From JBGQAS01 sp963699305 (lineage in GTDB: Bacteria > Chloroflexota > Anaerolineae > Anaerolineales > Anaerolineaceae): DNA of 64,000 nt. This document shows positions 38,124 to 48,000 of this stretch, one piece after another. Positions within the stretch are counted from its first letter, which is position 1, and each line of letters starts with the position of its first letter. A program made the translations under genes and the position numbers. The notes beneath the pieces were generated by a model. It made no database searches, was not told the DNA's origin, and saw only the letters and a list, made by a program, of their open reading frames with translations. The stretch is from contig OY969431.1 in assembly GCA_963699305.1 (NCBI GenBank), forward strand, positions 1,922,001 to 1,986,000. The letters are read 5' to 3'.

Positions 38124-38660
38124 TTATGGTCTATCTAGACCAACAACCATTGTCGATAAAAAACACTCCATCGGAAAACCCAAGTCCTTTTCTTCAAAAT
38201 AAACCAGAAATCTATAGCCAAAGATTTGTTCATCTGTATAAACCATGACTGAATGCATCGCTGCTCTTGAATTATTCCAGATCTCGTACCAAATCGCATC
38301 GCTCGATCTTCTCACCCGAATATTCTTTGACAAAAGCTTTGAGTGCATTGGAAACTGCATAATTATCCAGCATAATTTGGAGAAAACATATATCTTTCTT
38401 CACAAAAAAGCAAAGACTGTAAATCAATTACCTTATTTTTTGAATCATTCCAACCGTTATAATAGATGTCCTTTATATCATTTAATTCATCTAAAGACTC
38501 TTGCATTGCTGTTTGAGTTGCTTGCGCGTTCGCTTTATAACCCACATATTCAAATTGAATTAAAAGTTTTGGAATTATTTATTTTATATAGGAAATAACT
38601 TAGAACCCCTAAACCAATAACACAAATTCCTATTAGAATCCAAAAATATACTTTTTTCAT
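38124..38660 (-). pseudogene. Small membrane-anchored protein, several frameshifts
   Basis: ATG at 38660 with GGAGGG upstream opens MKKVYFWILIGICVIGLGVLSYFLYK, an N-terminal membrane anchor. The frame stops at ~38550, but adjacent frames continue coherently: EYVGYKANAQATQTAMQESL, then IMLDNYAVSNALKAFVKEYSGEKIERCDLV, then MVYTDEQIFGYRFLVYFEEKDLGF to the stop at 38124. At least three shifts. About 175 residues. No family recognised. Its start overlaps the stop of the restriction-modification gene (TAAATG), so the two were probably cotranscribed. Confidence 0.55.
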
Positions 38661-41471
38661 TTATCCCTCCACAATCTTGATCTCTTCCTCGGTCAAGCCG
38701 TAAAGCTCATATACCAGTGCATCGATCTGGCGGTCGGTGGCAGCGATTTGACGCTGTAGGGATTCTTTTTCAAGGGGAGTACGGGCACACTACGGAACCA
38801 ATTTTGATAGCTTTTTCAGCAAGACTCCTCAAAATTAGATGTTTCCTTTCAATCAATTTTGTAATGAAGGTATTGGCAGAGAAAGGATATTTTTTATGGT
38901 TACTTGAGGAAAATCATCTTTTTCTGCTTGAGTTATTTGATGAACATAAAGATAGGAGATCAATTTACTATTTAATATACATAGAAACGCTTTGATATCA
39001 ACATCTTTTGTTAGTATGGAATAAAGATTCTTGTTTGTAATAAAAGGATTCTTCGTATAGCATGCCATAAGTCTTTGCTGTCGATTTACTAGTCTTCTGA
39101 GTAGAATCCTTTCACAAATAAACCAAGCGATTTCTTTGGGTCTTTCGGTCATATCATCGTTAAATTCCACCCAAGTGTCTAAAACTTTATTAATCTGATT
39201 ATCGATAAACATCGCCTTCAAAGTATTTATATGCATTCTTGTTTATCTGATGCTCCGCTAATAAAGATTTATCAAACAAAACACCCCTCTTCATTCTTAT
39301 AACATCGTCAAATATTAATCGGCTGTTTTGAGAAATTTTTTGAAGTAATACTAATGTGTCTGAATTTAAAATGAATTTTTTGTCGGTTTGAAATATCCAA
39401 TGAAATTGATTTATTGAGTGGTAATTCAATTTTTCTATTCTGAGCAATTTCTCTTTTTTAGGATAAGAATATGTATTCACAATATGGGAATTGTTTGGAT
39501 TGTGGTTTGTAACGACAAAAATCAATGTGTCCACATAAGCATCAGAAAAAACATTTAAAGGCAACAGAACTAGTTGGATCGATTTCTCTTTTTAGCAGAA
39601 ATTCACGAAGACCAATATATTGTGGACCACCAGTCCATGATGATGGAATGATTAATGAGATCTTTCCATTATTGCATAGTAGACTGATTCCCTTTTCAAT
39701 GAATAAGGTATATACATCTTTTGTACCTTTGAATGTTAAGAACTTGCTACCGTAATAAATTCCTTCTACTTGTGTTATTGTTGCTCCATAGGGGGGATTT
39801 CCTAAAACAGCATCAAAACCACCTTGCTTGAATACCTCCGGGAAGGCTGTTTTCCATTCAAACGGATTCACTCGTTGGCGCTCTTCTTCATCCACCACCA
39901 GTCTGCCTTCAAAATAATCCTCCCCGATCAGCGAATTGCCGCATTGGATATTTTTTCCCAGGATCAGGCAGGGCACGCTCCAACCCAAGGCTCAACTGCC
40001 CGGTTTCCTCCTCCAGCACTTTCAGCAGCAGGCTCAGCTTGGTCACTTCCACCGCCTGTGCGTCGATATCCACACCGTGAATATTATTGAGTAATATCGT
40101 TTTCTTTTCGGTGGTGGTCAACTTCCACCCGCCGCCGGAGGTTGCCACCAGCGCCGGGTTCTTGCCCTTCGCCCATTTCTCCGCGCCGTTGGCGAGATAC
40201 CATTGCTCGTGCCAGTCGATCAGGGTTTGAAATGCCCCCAGCAGGAAGGAGCCGGAACCACAGGCCGGGTCGACGATCTTCAAACTGGCGGCGGTAGCGG
40301 GGGTCTTGCCTTCCAGCAGCTTGCCCACCGTATTTTGAACGATGTAGTCCACAATATAAGATGGGTGTGTAATACACCCCCCGGCTTTGCGCACTTCCGG
40401 TTTTTCCTCCACCTTCGCCTGGCGCCCGGCGGTCAGCCGGATGACCTTGCCTAAGAACTGCTCGTACACCTGTCCCAGTATCTCCACCGGGATCTCCTTG
40501 AAGATGTACGGGCAGGGGTAATAGATGCTCTTGATGATCTCTTTGAGCACCTTGTCGTCAATGGCAAGTGTGGGTGTAAAAGCATCCACCCCGGCATCAC
40601 CTTTACGTTCCGATTTGAAGTGGAACAAGCCGGAGTTGTATTTTCGGTCGGCGCTGCTGGAACAGGTCCATCAATGCCGGATACACGTCCGTTTTTTTGC
40701 TGGCGGTCAGCAGTTGCTCTTCGGGCTCGATCCCTCTGATCCTCGCATATACCTTAAGAAGATGATGCGGTCGATGGTGATCTGCACGGCAAAATTGAGT
40801 TCCCGTTCATCGGCGATGTGCGGGTTGCGCAAGGCGATGTTCAATGCCAGCAGCTTGCGCCAGTTCTCGATATCTTCCAGGAAGGCATCGTCCACTTCGG
40901 TGGTGCCTTTCTTGCCCTTGTTCTCGATGGCGTACTTTTCAAAGGAGCTTTTTTGTATGGCTTCGGGTGAGAAGATACCGGCGATCGCGTCCCATTGATC
41001 GACATAATCCGTGTAGTTAAAGAACAGCGTCCTGCCGGTGGAGGCTTTATCGGCGGGGTTGGGTCGGTTGCGGCAATCGTACACCGCAAATTCCTCGAAG
41101 TCGGTCAATATGCTCAACGGCAGGTGGGCGTTCCAGGCATAGCGCCGCAACTGGTAGGCGGGGTGGATGTCGTATGCAATGTCCACTTTGGGCTTTTTGG
41201 CTTCTACAAAGAATTTGCGCTCCCTGCCGATCTTGAAGGAGTAATCGGGAGCCTTTGCCGCGCCCTCGATATCGATCGAATCCTCGTGCACCACCTCGCG
41301 GTATTCGGGGGAATACCCTTTATCGTTGTACATGTCCCAGCCCAGTGCTTTGAAAAAGGGGTTGAGGAATTCTTCCCGCAATTGTGCTTCGTTATATTTT
41401 CCCGAGCGATATGCATCGCGGTTCTCCTCGAAGCGTGCTACAAGCTGATGGATGATTTTTGGTGCTGGCAT
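38661..41471 (-). pseudogene. Type IIG restriction-modification enzyme, at least six frameshifts
   Basis: About 936 residues if joined. N-terminal nuclease module (41471 to ~40800) with PDYSFKIG...FFVEAKKPK, a PD-(D/E)xK core. Methyltransferase module with DPACGSGSFLLGAF (motif I) and GNPPYG (motif IV, N6-adenine type). The GGVYYTP motif near 40380 is split by a missing G and an extra C. C-terminal target-recognition region (~39560-38850) and a final ALVYELYGLTEEEIKIVE end at 38661. Shifts near 40750, 40640, 40380, 39975, 39555, 39220 and 38850. Stand-alone RM gene in an AT-rich island. Decay versus sequencing error is unresolved. Confidence 0.8.
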
Positions 41472-41541
41472 GTTGAGCGGTTCCCTCCCCGTTATTGCTG
41501 ACTGTTGGCATTAATTATACGTCCAAGTTTGGGACTTGTAA

Positions 41542-41563
41542 TTATAGAATGTTTGTTCTATAA
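41542..41563. repeat. Inverted repeat upstream of the restriction-modification gene
   Basis: TTATAGAA/TTCTATAA arms around TGTTTG, next to a GTCC..GGAC repeat and a TATAAT on the minus strand ~50 bp before the gene. Possible operator/promoter. The rest of 41472-41814 holds repeat copy C, a short GCCCCCGGAGAAGCC repeat-like stretch (41755-41797), and no gene that I can see. Confidence 0.5.
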
Positions 41564-41592
41564 TAATTTCAGCCCTTTACCAACCGCATAGT

Positions 41593-41655
41593 GTTAGGGC
41601 GACCATGTGATGGTCGCCAATATTCCCCCCGCTAAAAGGCGGGCAGGGATGACGA
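41593..41655. repeat. Island-border repeat, copy C
   Basis: TTAGGGCGACCATGTGATGGTCGCCA followed by CTAAAAGGCGGGCA; related to copies A and B and lying on the other side of the restriction-modification gene. Confidence 0.6.
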
Positions 41656-41814
41656 ATTGTTCCTAATTGTTTCAAATGTTGTGATCAATTCGGGTATTTG
41701 TTTTATTCGTTCCCAATTTAATCAAAAAACGAATATAAAAATATTCGTCACCGGGTGGCGCCCCCGGAGAAGCCTTTACGGAGGGGGTTCCGAGACTTAT
41801 ATGATTTCTGCATT

Positions 41815-42240
41815 TCAATTAAAATGAAATTTACAGACTTCAGGCCAAACTGAAAAGTTGCCCCTAAGAAATTTCTGACAATATTTTTTCAACCAGACAC
41901 TATATTTTTTTAGTAAATACTCTATCCGATTTTCTTTATTCATTTTTTCAATAGTATCTTTTGATGTATGTGGAGCATATTTGTTTTTTGAGAAATATCG
42001 TGCAATTATTTCCAAAGGCAATGATGACATTTCATTATTATCGTTTGGACCTAATGCAATATAAATGTCCCCTCTATCTAGCCTAATAGATATTTGTGTC
42101 TCTTTAGTGCGATAGTATATAACTTGATCATCAAATGGATCTGAACTCATTTTATATTGTTTTACTTCTTGAATAAAACCATACCTTTGATAAAGAAAAG
42201 TGTAACAAATCAAACGATGGGTAAGAAAGTCATTTTACAT
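41815..42240 (-). pseudogene. Immunity-like small protein with stop at codon 2
   Basis: An ATG at 42240, 6 bases after AAAAGGAG, is followed by TAA and then an open frame NDFLTHRLICYTFLYQRYGFIQEVKQYKMSS, DQVIYYRTKETQISIRLDRGDIYIALG to 41815. If codon 2 were AAA the 141-residue protein would be intact; otherwise translation could start at an internal ATG. Short alpha/beta protein of a style seen in immunity proteins of polymorphic toxin systems; not confirmed. AT-rich relative to flanking genes. Confidence 0.5.
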
Positions 42241-42253
42241 GTAAATCTCCTTT

Positions 42254-42352
42254 TTATTTTATTGGTATTAGTTTATCAAATCCAGCTTCAATAACTAGTT
42301 TATATTCATGGCCTAAAATATATTGAATTTTTAAAAAGTCTGTTTGGCGACA
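42254..42352 (-). pseudogene. 3' remnant of a coding sequence upstream of the immunity-like gene
   Basis: Open frame of ~31 codons reading ...DFLKIQYILGHEYKLVIEAGF DKLIPIK then stop, with the next gene's Shine-Dalgarno 1 base later. No start codon; the upstream end abuts DUF952. Looks like the tail of a larger gene, e.g. a toxin C-terminus, truncated at the island border. Confidence 0.35.
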
Positions 42353-42383
42353 ATGGATGAGCTGGCAATCTCATATCCCCGCC

Positions 42384-42734
42384 TTACCGTTCCAATTCCA
42401 CCGGGAACTTGAAGGTGCCATCCGGCTGGGGCGGAAAATCGGCAAACTTTTGGACGGCATCGATATTCAACGGTCCATAGATATGCGGGAACATGGCATT
42501 GCCGGCTCCCGGGTTCTCGTAACGGATGGCAGCCTTGACGCGCTCCTCCTCGATCTTGAGCAGCACCAACCCCGGCTGACCGGCGTAATAGGCGTTTGCC
42601 GTGCGCACCACCTGCAACTGGGTGGAGCAATGGATGAATCCCTGGCTGGCGAGACTATCCGCCATGTATGCGCCGAGGTAGCGCGCCTTGTTCCAGTCGT
42701 CTTTTTTGGTAATATGATAGATGAATTGGTGCAT
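42384..42734 (-). CDS. DUF952 family protein
   Basis: 116 residues: FIYHITKKDDWNKARYLGAYMADSLASQGFIHCS, then VLLKIEEERVKAAIRYENPG and FPHIYGPLNIDAV, the DUF952 pattern (ADP-ribosyltransferase-like small fold; function unknown). Complete and well-formed, marking the right-hand border of the AT-rich island. Divergent from the ATP-grasp gene. Confidence 0.85.
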   Translation of the reverse strand: MHQFIYHITKKDDWNKARYLGAYMADSLASQGFIHCSTQLQVVRTANAYYAGQPGLVLLKIEEERVKAAIRYENPGAGNAMFPHIYGPLNIDAVQKFADFPPQPDGTFKFPVELER

Positions 42735-42841
42735 TGTACAGCCTTTACAGGTTCCTTACACAACCTTAATAAATCAACATTTTTAGTGCAATTGGTGTTA
42801 TTAAACAATAAGAAAGAGTTTTTGACAACCGGGAATCCGAG

Positions 42842-43870
42842 ATGAAAAAGAAAACCATTGCTTTCCTGTACAATATTCGGCATCAGTATCCTGATCCGGA
42901 CGATCCCAAGACACAGCTCGAAACCGATTTTGACGACCCCGAAACCATCCGCTGCATGATCGAACACATGGAGAACCTCAAGTTCGAGGTCATCCCCATC
43001 GAAGCGGATGATTACGCCTATGCCAAGCTGAAAAAGAACCGCGAGCGCATCGACCTGGCGCTCAACTATTCTCTGGGCATGTACGGGCTGGATCGCTACG
43101 CCCACATGCCGGCCATGCTGGAGATGCTGCAGATCCCCTACACCGGCGCCACCCCGCTGGGCGAGGCGCTCATCCTCAACAAGGCATACATGAAGGACAT
43201 CCTCATTGCCAACAACATCCCCACGCTGCCCTACCAGCTCTTCACCGCCAAGGACGCCAAGGTGAAGCGGCGCTTGAAATTCCCGCTCATCGTAAAGCCG
43301 GTGGCGCAGGGTTCCTCGGCGGGCATCACCAACGACAGCGTGGTGTGGAGCGAGATCCGCCTGCGCGAGCAGCTGGAAAAGGTGCTGGAGCTGTTCCCCG
43401 CCGGCGCGCTGGTGGAGCCTTTTATCAGCGGGCGCGAGTTTTCCATCGGGCTGCTGGGCAATCCGCCCAAAGTGCTGCCCATCGTGGAAGCCGATCACAG
43501 CACCCTGCCCGGATGAGTATTACCCGATCGATTCACTGGAAGTGAAGTGGATCCTGGAGGAGGAAGGCGATCCGGTCATTTGATCTGCCCGGCAATCGTG
43601 GGCGATAAGCTGAAACGCCGGCTGGAACGCATCTGCCTGCGCGCCTGGCACGATACCGGCATGCAGGATTACTGCCGCATGGATGTGCGCCTGGACAACG
43701 AAGGGTTCCCGCAGGTGCTGGACATCAACGCTCCGTGCGGGTTGATCCCGCCGGAAGTCTCGATGACCTCCTACTTCCCGCTGGAGGCGCGCGAAGCCGG
43801 CATGGACTACGAAACCCTGCTGAGAGCCATCTTCAGCGCCGCGTTCAAGCGCTACGGGATAAAATACTAA
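42842..43870 (+). CDS. ATP-grasp ligase, D-Ala-D-Ala ligase-like (two compensating frameshifts)
   Basis: About 342 residues when corrected. N-terminal Rossmann-like segment TIAFLYNIRHQYP, then LGMYGLDRYAHMPAMLEMLQIPYTG and ATP-grasp FPLIVKPVAQGSSAGI and EPFISGREFSIGLLG, and C-terminal MDVRLDNEGFPQVLDINA with the metal-binding acidic residues. The frame leaves at ~43512 (CCCGGATG) to read PDEYYPIDSLEVKWILEEEGDP and returns at ~43577 (GGTCATT). Differs from true Ddl in the N-terminal region, so it may ligate another amino acid or peptide. Terminator downstream. Confidence 0.82.
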
Positions 43871-43875
43871 AAGCA

Positions 43876-43905
43876 AATCCCACTCTATGCAGAGTGGGAT
43901 TATTT
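43876..43905 (+). terminator. Terminator after ATP-grasp gene
   Basis: AATCCCACTCT/AGAGTGGGATT around ATGC, followed by ATTTTG. Confidence 0.85.
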
Positions 43906-43909
43906 TGAA

Positions 43910-43958
43910 GAGAGATGCTTCACTCATCCACCTTGGGTGGACGAAGTTCAGCATGACA
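43910..43958. repeat. Dispersed hairpin repeat, copy 2
   Basis: GAGAGATGCTTCAC, inverted CCACC TT GGGTGG centre, TTCAGCATGACA; matches the repeat at 14633-14672. Confidence 0.5.
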
Positions 43959-43960
43959 GA

Positions 43961-44722
43961 TTATTTTTCCCTGAATCGCACATACAACGAGACGTTGTCG
44001 TCTGTCATGCGTACTTCCTTGACCTCGAAGTGCTTGGGCATGGCACGGATGAGGGTGGAGAGCTGGCGATAGCCGTAGGTGCGTGAGTCAAACCCGGGGT
44101 CGAGCTGGCGCAGGTGGTGTCCCAGCGTGCCCAGGAAAGCCCAGCCATCCTCCTGCACTGCCAGGTCGAAGGCTTCGTGCAGTACGGGCATCGGGTCGGG
44201 TGTGGCGGGCTCCTGTGTTTTCGTTCTTTCCTTGGGCGGTCTGCTGCGGCGCGCAATATTCTCTTCAGGCAGCAGGTTTTCGGTATAGACGAACACCTCG
44301 CAGCCGTTGACGAAAGCACGCGGCGTGTTCTTCTTGCCGATGCCCATTACGAAAAACCCTTTTTCACGGATGCGTGTGGCGAGACGTGTGTAATCGCTGT
44401 CGCTGGAGACCAGGCAGAAACCATCCACGCCTCCGGTGTACAGGATATCCATGGCGTCGATGATCATGGCGCTATCGGTGGCGTTCTTGCCGATGGTGTA
44501 GCGGAACTGCTGGATGGGTTGGATGGCGTACGTTTGCAGCGCATCCTTCCAGCCGCCCATGTTGGAGGTGGTCCAGTCGCCGTAGATGCGGCGGATGGTT
44601 GCCAGCCCGTATTTGCTGATCTCTGCCAGCATTTTATCGATCAGCGAAGGCTGGGCATTATCGCCATCGATCAACACGGCAATGCGCCGTGTACCGATAG
44701 AAGTTGTAACATTATTTGACAT
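43961..44722 (-). CDS. NYN-domain (LabA/DUF88) protein with OST-HTH/LOTUS domain
   Basis: 253 residues. The N-terminal NYN/PIN-like nuclease fold shows RIAVLIDGDNAQPS, KNATDSAMIIDAMDIL and LVSSDSDYTRLATRIREKG, with the acidic residues expected for a metal-dependent RNase. The C-terminal domain (about 175-250: LHEAFDLAVQEDGWAFLGTLGHHLRQLDPGFDSRTYGYRQLSTLI) is an OST-HTH/LOTUS fold, which binds RNA. Probable RNA-processing protein. Same strand as the PAS gene upstream, 15 bp away. Confidence 0.88.
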   Translation of the reverse strand: MSNNVTTSIGTRRIAVLIDGDNAQPSLIDKMLAEISKYGLATIRRIYGDWTTSNMGGWKDALQTYAIQPIQQFRYTIGKNATDSAMIIDAMDILYTGGVDGFCLVSSDSDYTRLATRIREKGFFVMGIGKKNTPRAFVNGCEVFVYTENLLPEENIARRSRPPKERTKTQEPATPDPMPVLHEAFDLAVQEDGWAFLGTLGHHLRQLDPGFDSRTYGYRQLSTLIRAMPKHFEVKEVRMTDDNVSLYVRFREK

Positions 44723-44736
44723 ACTTATCCTTTATA

Positions 44737-45081
44737 TTATCCCCGTTCAAAATGAGACATTTCTTGCGGTATTTCCAAAGCTAGTTCAACGATACCACAG
44801 AATTTGTCATTTTTGTACCACGGCGCCTGGTAGATGAGCTTCCTTTTGCCCTTTTTACTGATGGTATATACATTCGTGGAACGGTCCTTGAGCATTTGTG
44901 CAAATTTATTGCGTGCGGGCTCGGGATGGCAATCGAGGGCATTTTTACCAAGGAGTGATTTTCCACCATCCTCCTTGAAGACCTCCTCAGATTTCTTATT
45001 CATATAAAGGATGACGCCATCCTCATCACATACGGTGACTGCAGCCGGAAAATCATCTGACCAGTGTTCATGGAGTTCCAA
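44737..45081 (-). CDS. Single PAS-domain protein
   Basis: 114 residues, essentially one PAS fold: FPAAVTVCDEDGVILYMNKKSEEVFKEDGGKSLLGKNAL then VYTISKKGKRKLIYQAPWYKNDKFCG. Starts at a TTG 2 bp after the giant HD-GYP gene, with AAAGGA upstream. It may be an accessory sensor for that protein. No effector domain. Confidence 0.75.
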   Translation of the reverse strand: MELHEHWSDDFPAAVTVCDEDGVILYMNKKSEEVFKEDGGKSLLGKNALDCHPEPARNKFAQMLKDRSTNVYTISKKGKRKLIYQAPWYKNDKFCGIVELALEIPQEMSHFERG

Positions 45082-45083
45082 TG

Positions 45084-48000
45084 CTATTTTCCTTTCCGAT
45101 CGATCAATTTATGGTGCTTGCGGATAACCTTAAAGAACGCTTCCACCACCTTCGGGTCCAGTTCTTTTCCGGATTGTTCACGGATATGCGCAAGCGTCTT
45201 CTGCTCCGACCAGGCTTTACGGTAGGGACGGTCCGAACGTAGAGCATCCCAGATATCCACGAGGGCGAAGATACGCGCCTCCAAGGGTATCTCCTCACCT
45301 TTCAGCCCGCTGGGGTAACCGGAGCCGTTCCAGCGCTCATGGTGACGGTAGGGGATGGTGATGGCAGGCTGAAGATACTCGATATCCTTCAACACATTAT
45401 ATGCATAAACCGGATGGCGTTTCATGATCTGCCATTCCACATTGGTGAGCGAAGAAGGTTAAAGAGGATCGTATCCGGAACAACCAATTTGCCAATATCG
45501 TGCAGCAAGGCACCCCGGCGCAGATGGATCATGGAATCTTCCGGCAAACCCAACTGGCGGGCGAGCTTAAGGGTCAACTCAACCACACGCTGGGTGTGAC
45601 CCTCCGTTTCCTTGTCACGGATATCCATGGTGCGTGACCAGCCTTCGATGGTGGCATCGTACGCTCGCGTAAGTTTGATGTGAGATGTCTGCAGGTCCGC
45701 AACCAGGCGCGAGCTATCGATGGCGATGGCTGCCTGTCCAGCCAACAGGTTTGCAAAATCCTTCCAGTCCTGGTCGATCAGCAGAGGTTTGCGGGTCATG
45801 CATTCGAGCACACCTTTGACTTCATTTTTAGCGATAAGCGGAAAGACATAATAAGACACAATTCTATCGAAATCCGGAAGTTTGATCGGTGATTCCTCGA
45901 ACCCTTGTGAAATATCCGGGATGTAAATCGGCTGCCCAGTTTGGGCAGATTTCCCCGCCCAGCCTTCCCCAACTTTAAGGGAGAACGTATCCAGCAGCTT
46001 GGTTTTGAAACCTTTGCCTGCGGTAAATTTAAGCTCATCGGTTGCTTTATCATAGAGCAGAATACTGGCTGCATCCACATTCAGCGTCGAACGAACACTA
46101 TCCAGAACCAGGTTGAGTATCTCGTGTAAATTGAAGGTGGAAGTGATCGCGAGATCAATATCCCGCAAAGCCATCAGCTTTTCCAGACGCTGCTGTGTTT
46201 GTTCGTGCAAGGCGCTGCGCTGAATGGCATTGGCGGCTATATCCACCACGGAACGTAAAACCCTCAGCTCCAACGATGTAAACAGCAAATTTCTTCCCAG
46301 CCAAATGGTTCCAATCACTTGTTTTTGGGCAATCATGGGGAAACACGCAGCTGAATTTATATCATTCATCGCCTTCACTCCCAAGATGACGGGATCTGTT
46401 GAAGGGTTGGCGGATATGTACGGTTTTCCAGTACGCTTTACCTCCCCGCTCATCCCTTTGCCGGGTGAAAGCCGATACCCTTTTTTGAGTGGAGTAGCAC
46501 CCGATGCATACTCGATCACCATTTCCTTGGTCAAAGGGTCTTCAAGTGCAAGCGATCCTGCTTGTGCATGCATCGTCAGCATGAGCTGGTCGATGATGAT
46601 CGGGAACATTTCCTGGCGGGTTTGTGATTTGCGCAAGGCAGAGCTTACCTGGGAGATGGCTTCCATCTCACGGAAGCGCTGCTTTTCTTCCGTCACGTCC
46701 CGCGCGATTGCCAGCGTAAACTGCTCTCCAAACAGCTTGTACATCGATATATTCACATTCATATCAAAGATGGTGCCATTTTTTCGAAGTCCCCGGATTT
46801 CATAATTGGGACTTACACGTTTGCCATCGTCGCGTGTTTGGGAAAACTTTGCGAAAAATTCCATGTCTGCGGGAGCAATCAAAGACCGGATGGATAATCC
46901 CTCTAATTTATCCTTGCTGGAAAAACCAAATAGTCGACGAAATGCGTTGTTTCCATAGATTATCAAATCTTTTTGTGCAACGCTGATGGCATCCTTGGAG
47001 GCATCAAAAATTGCCCGCAGTCGTGTTTCGCGGTCTTCCAGTTCATGATAAGCATTCTGACGGATGATGGCAGAGGTGAATGTACCGGCAAGAGTACGGA
47101 AAGCTTCCAATTCAGCGTCATCCCATGTCCGCTCTTTGGAAACGACATCAAAGCCAATCAGACCAATCGGTTCGGCATCCACCATGATGGGAACGATGGC
47201 AATGGCACCAATGCCGAGCAACAAAAGGACAGCCCGTTCTTTGACAGGGAAATCGGAAATTCTTCCCGCCAACATTTTCCCTTTCTTAAACGATTTCTTC
47301 CAGTGGTCCAACGTTGCTTTGTGCGTGGCAATTTCCAACACATCAGGGTTTTCCATGTGGCTTCTGATGCCTTCTGCAACCCAGATAAAAGTGTTATCGG
47401 GTATTTCTTCGATATCGAATTTTCCACGCTTTTGGGGATACAGGAAGATATATGCCTGGTCAACACCCGCTGCCATACCCAGCTTTCTGAGTACTTCGTT
47501 GGCTGGTTCGCGCCAATCGGTGGCTTTGAGCAGCAGGCTGGCAGTTTCACCAACCGCGCCTAGGATGGCGTCCCGCCGTAGTAGAGTTGTTTCTGCAAGT
47601 TTTCGTTCCGTGATATCGCGCCCGGTACCGAGGATCATCTGCGGAGTCCCATCCTTGGCACGGATCACGGTGAAAGTGACATCCTCCCAGAAAGTCGAAC
47701 CATCCTTCCGAACAAGTTCCAATTCACCGAAATAGGCTACCCTGATGTCCTTTTGTGCAAGGCGTTCAGGGGTCATCTGTATTGCTACCTGCTCCATCAC
47801 ATTTTGATAGGAGGCTGGTGACAGTTGTTTTTCTAAAGGCAGCTTCTGCAATTCTGCCAGAGAGTACCCGCGCGATTTCGTCACGGATGGGCTGATATAT
47901 GTGTATTGGAAATTCAAATTCATCAAGATGACCGTGTCGGACATATTTTCTGTTATCAGCCGATAACGTTCTTCACTTTGCGCGAGAGCTTCCTGGGCGA

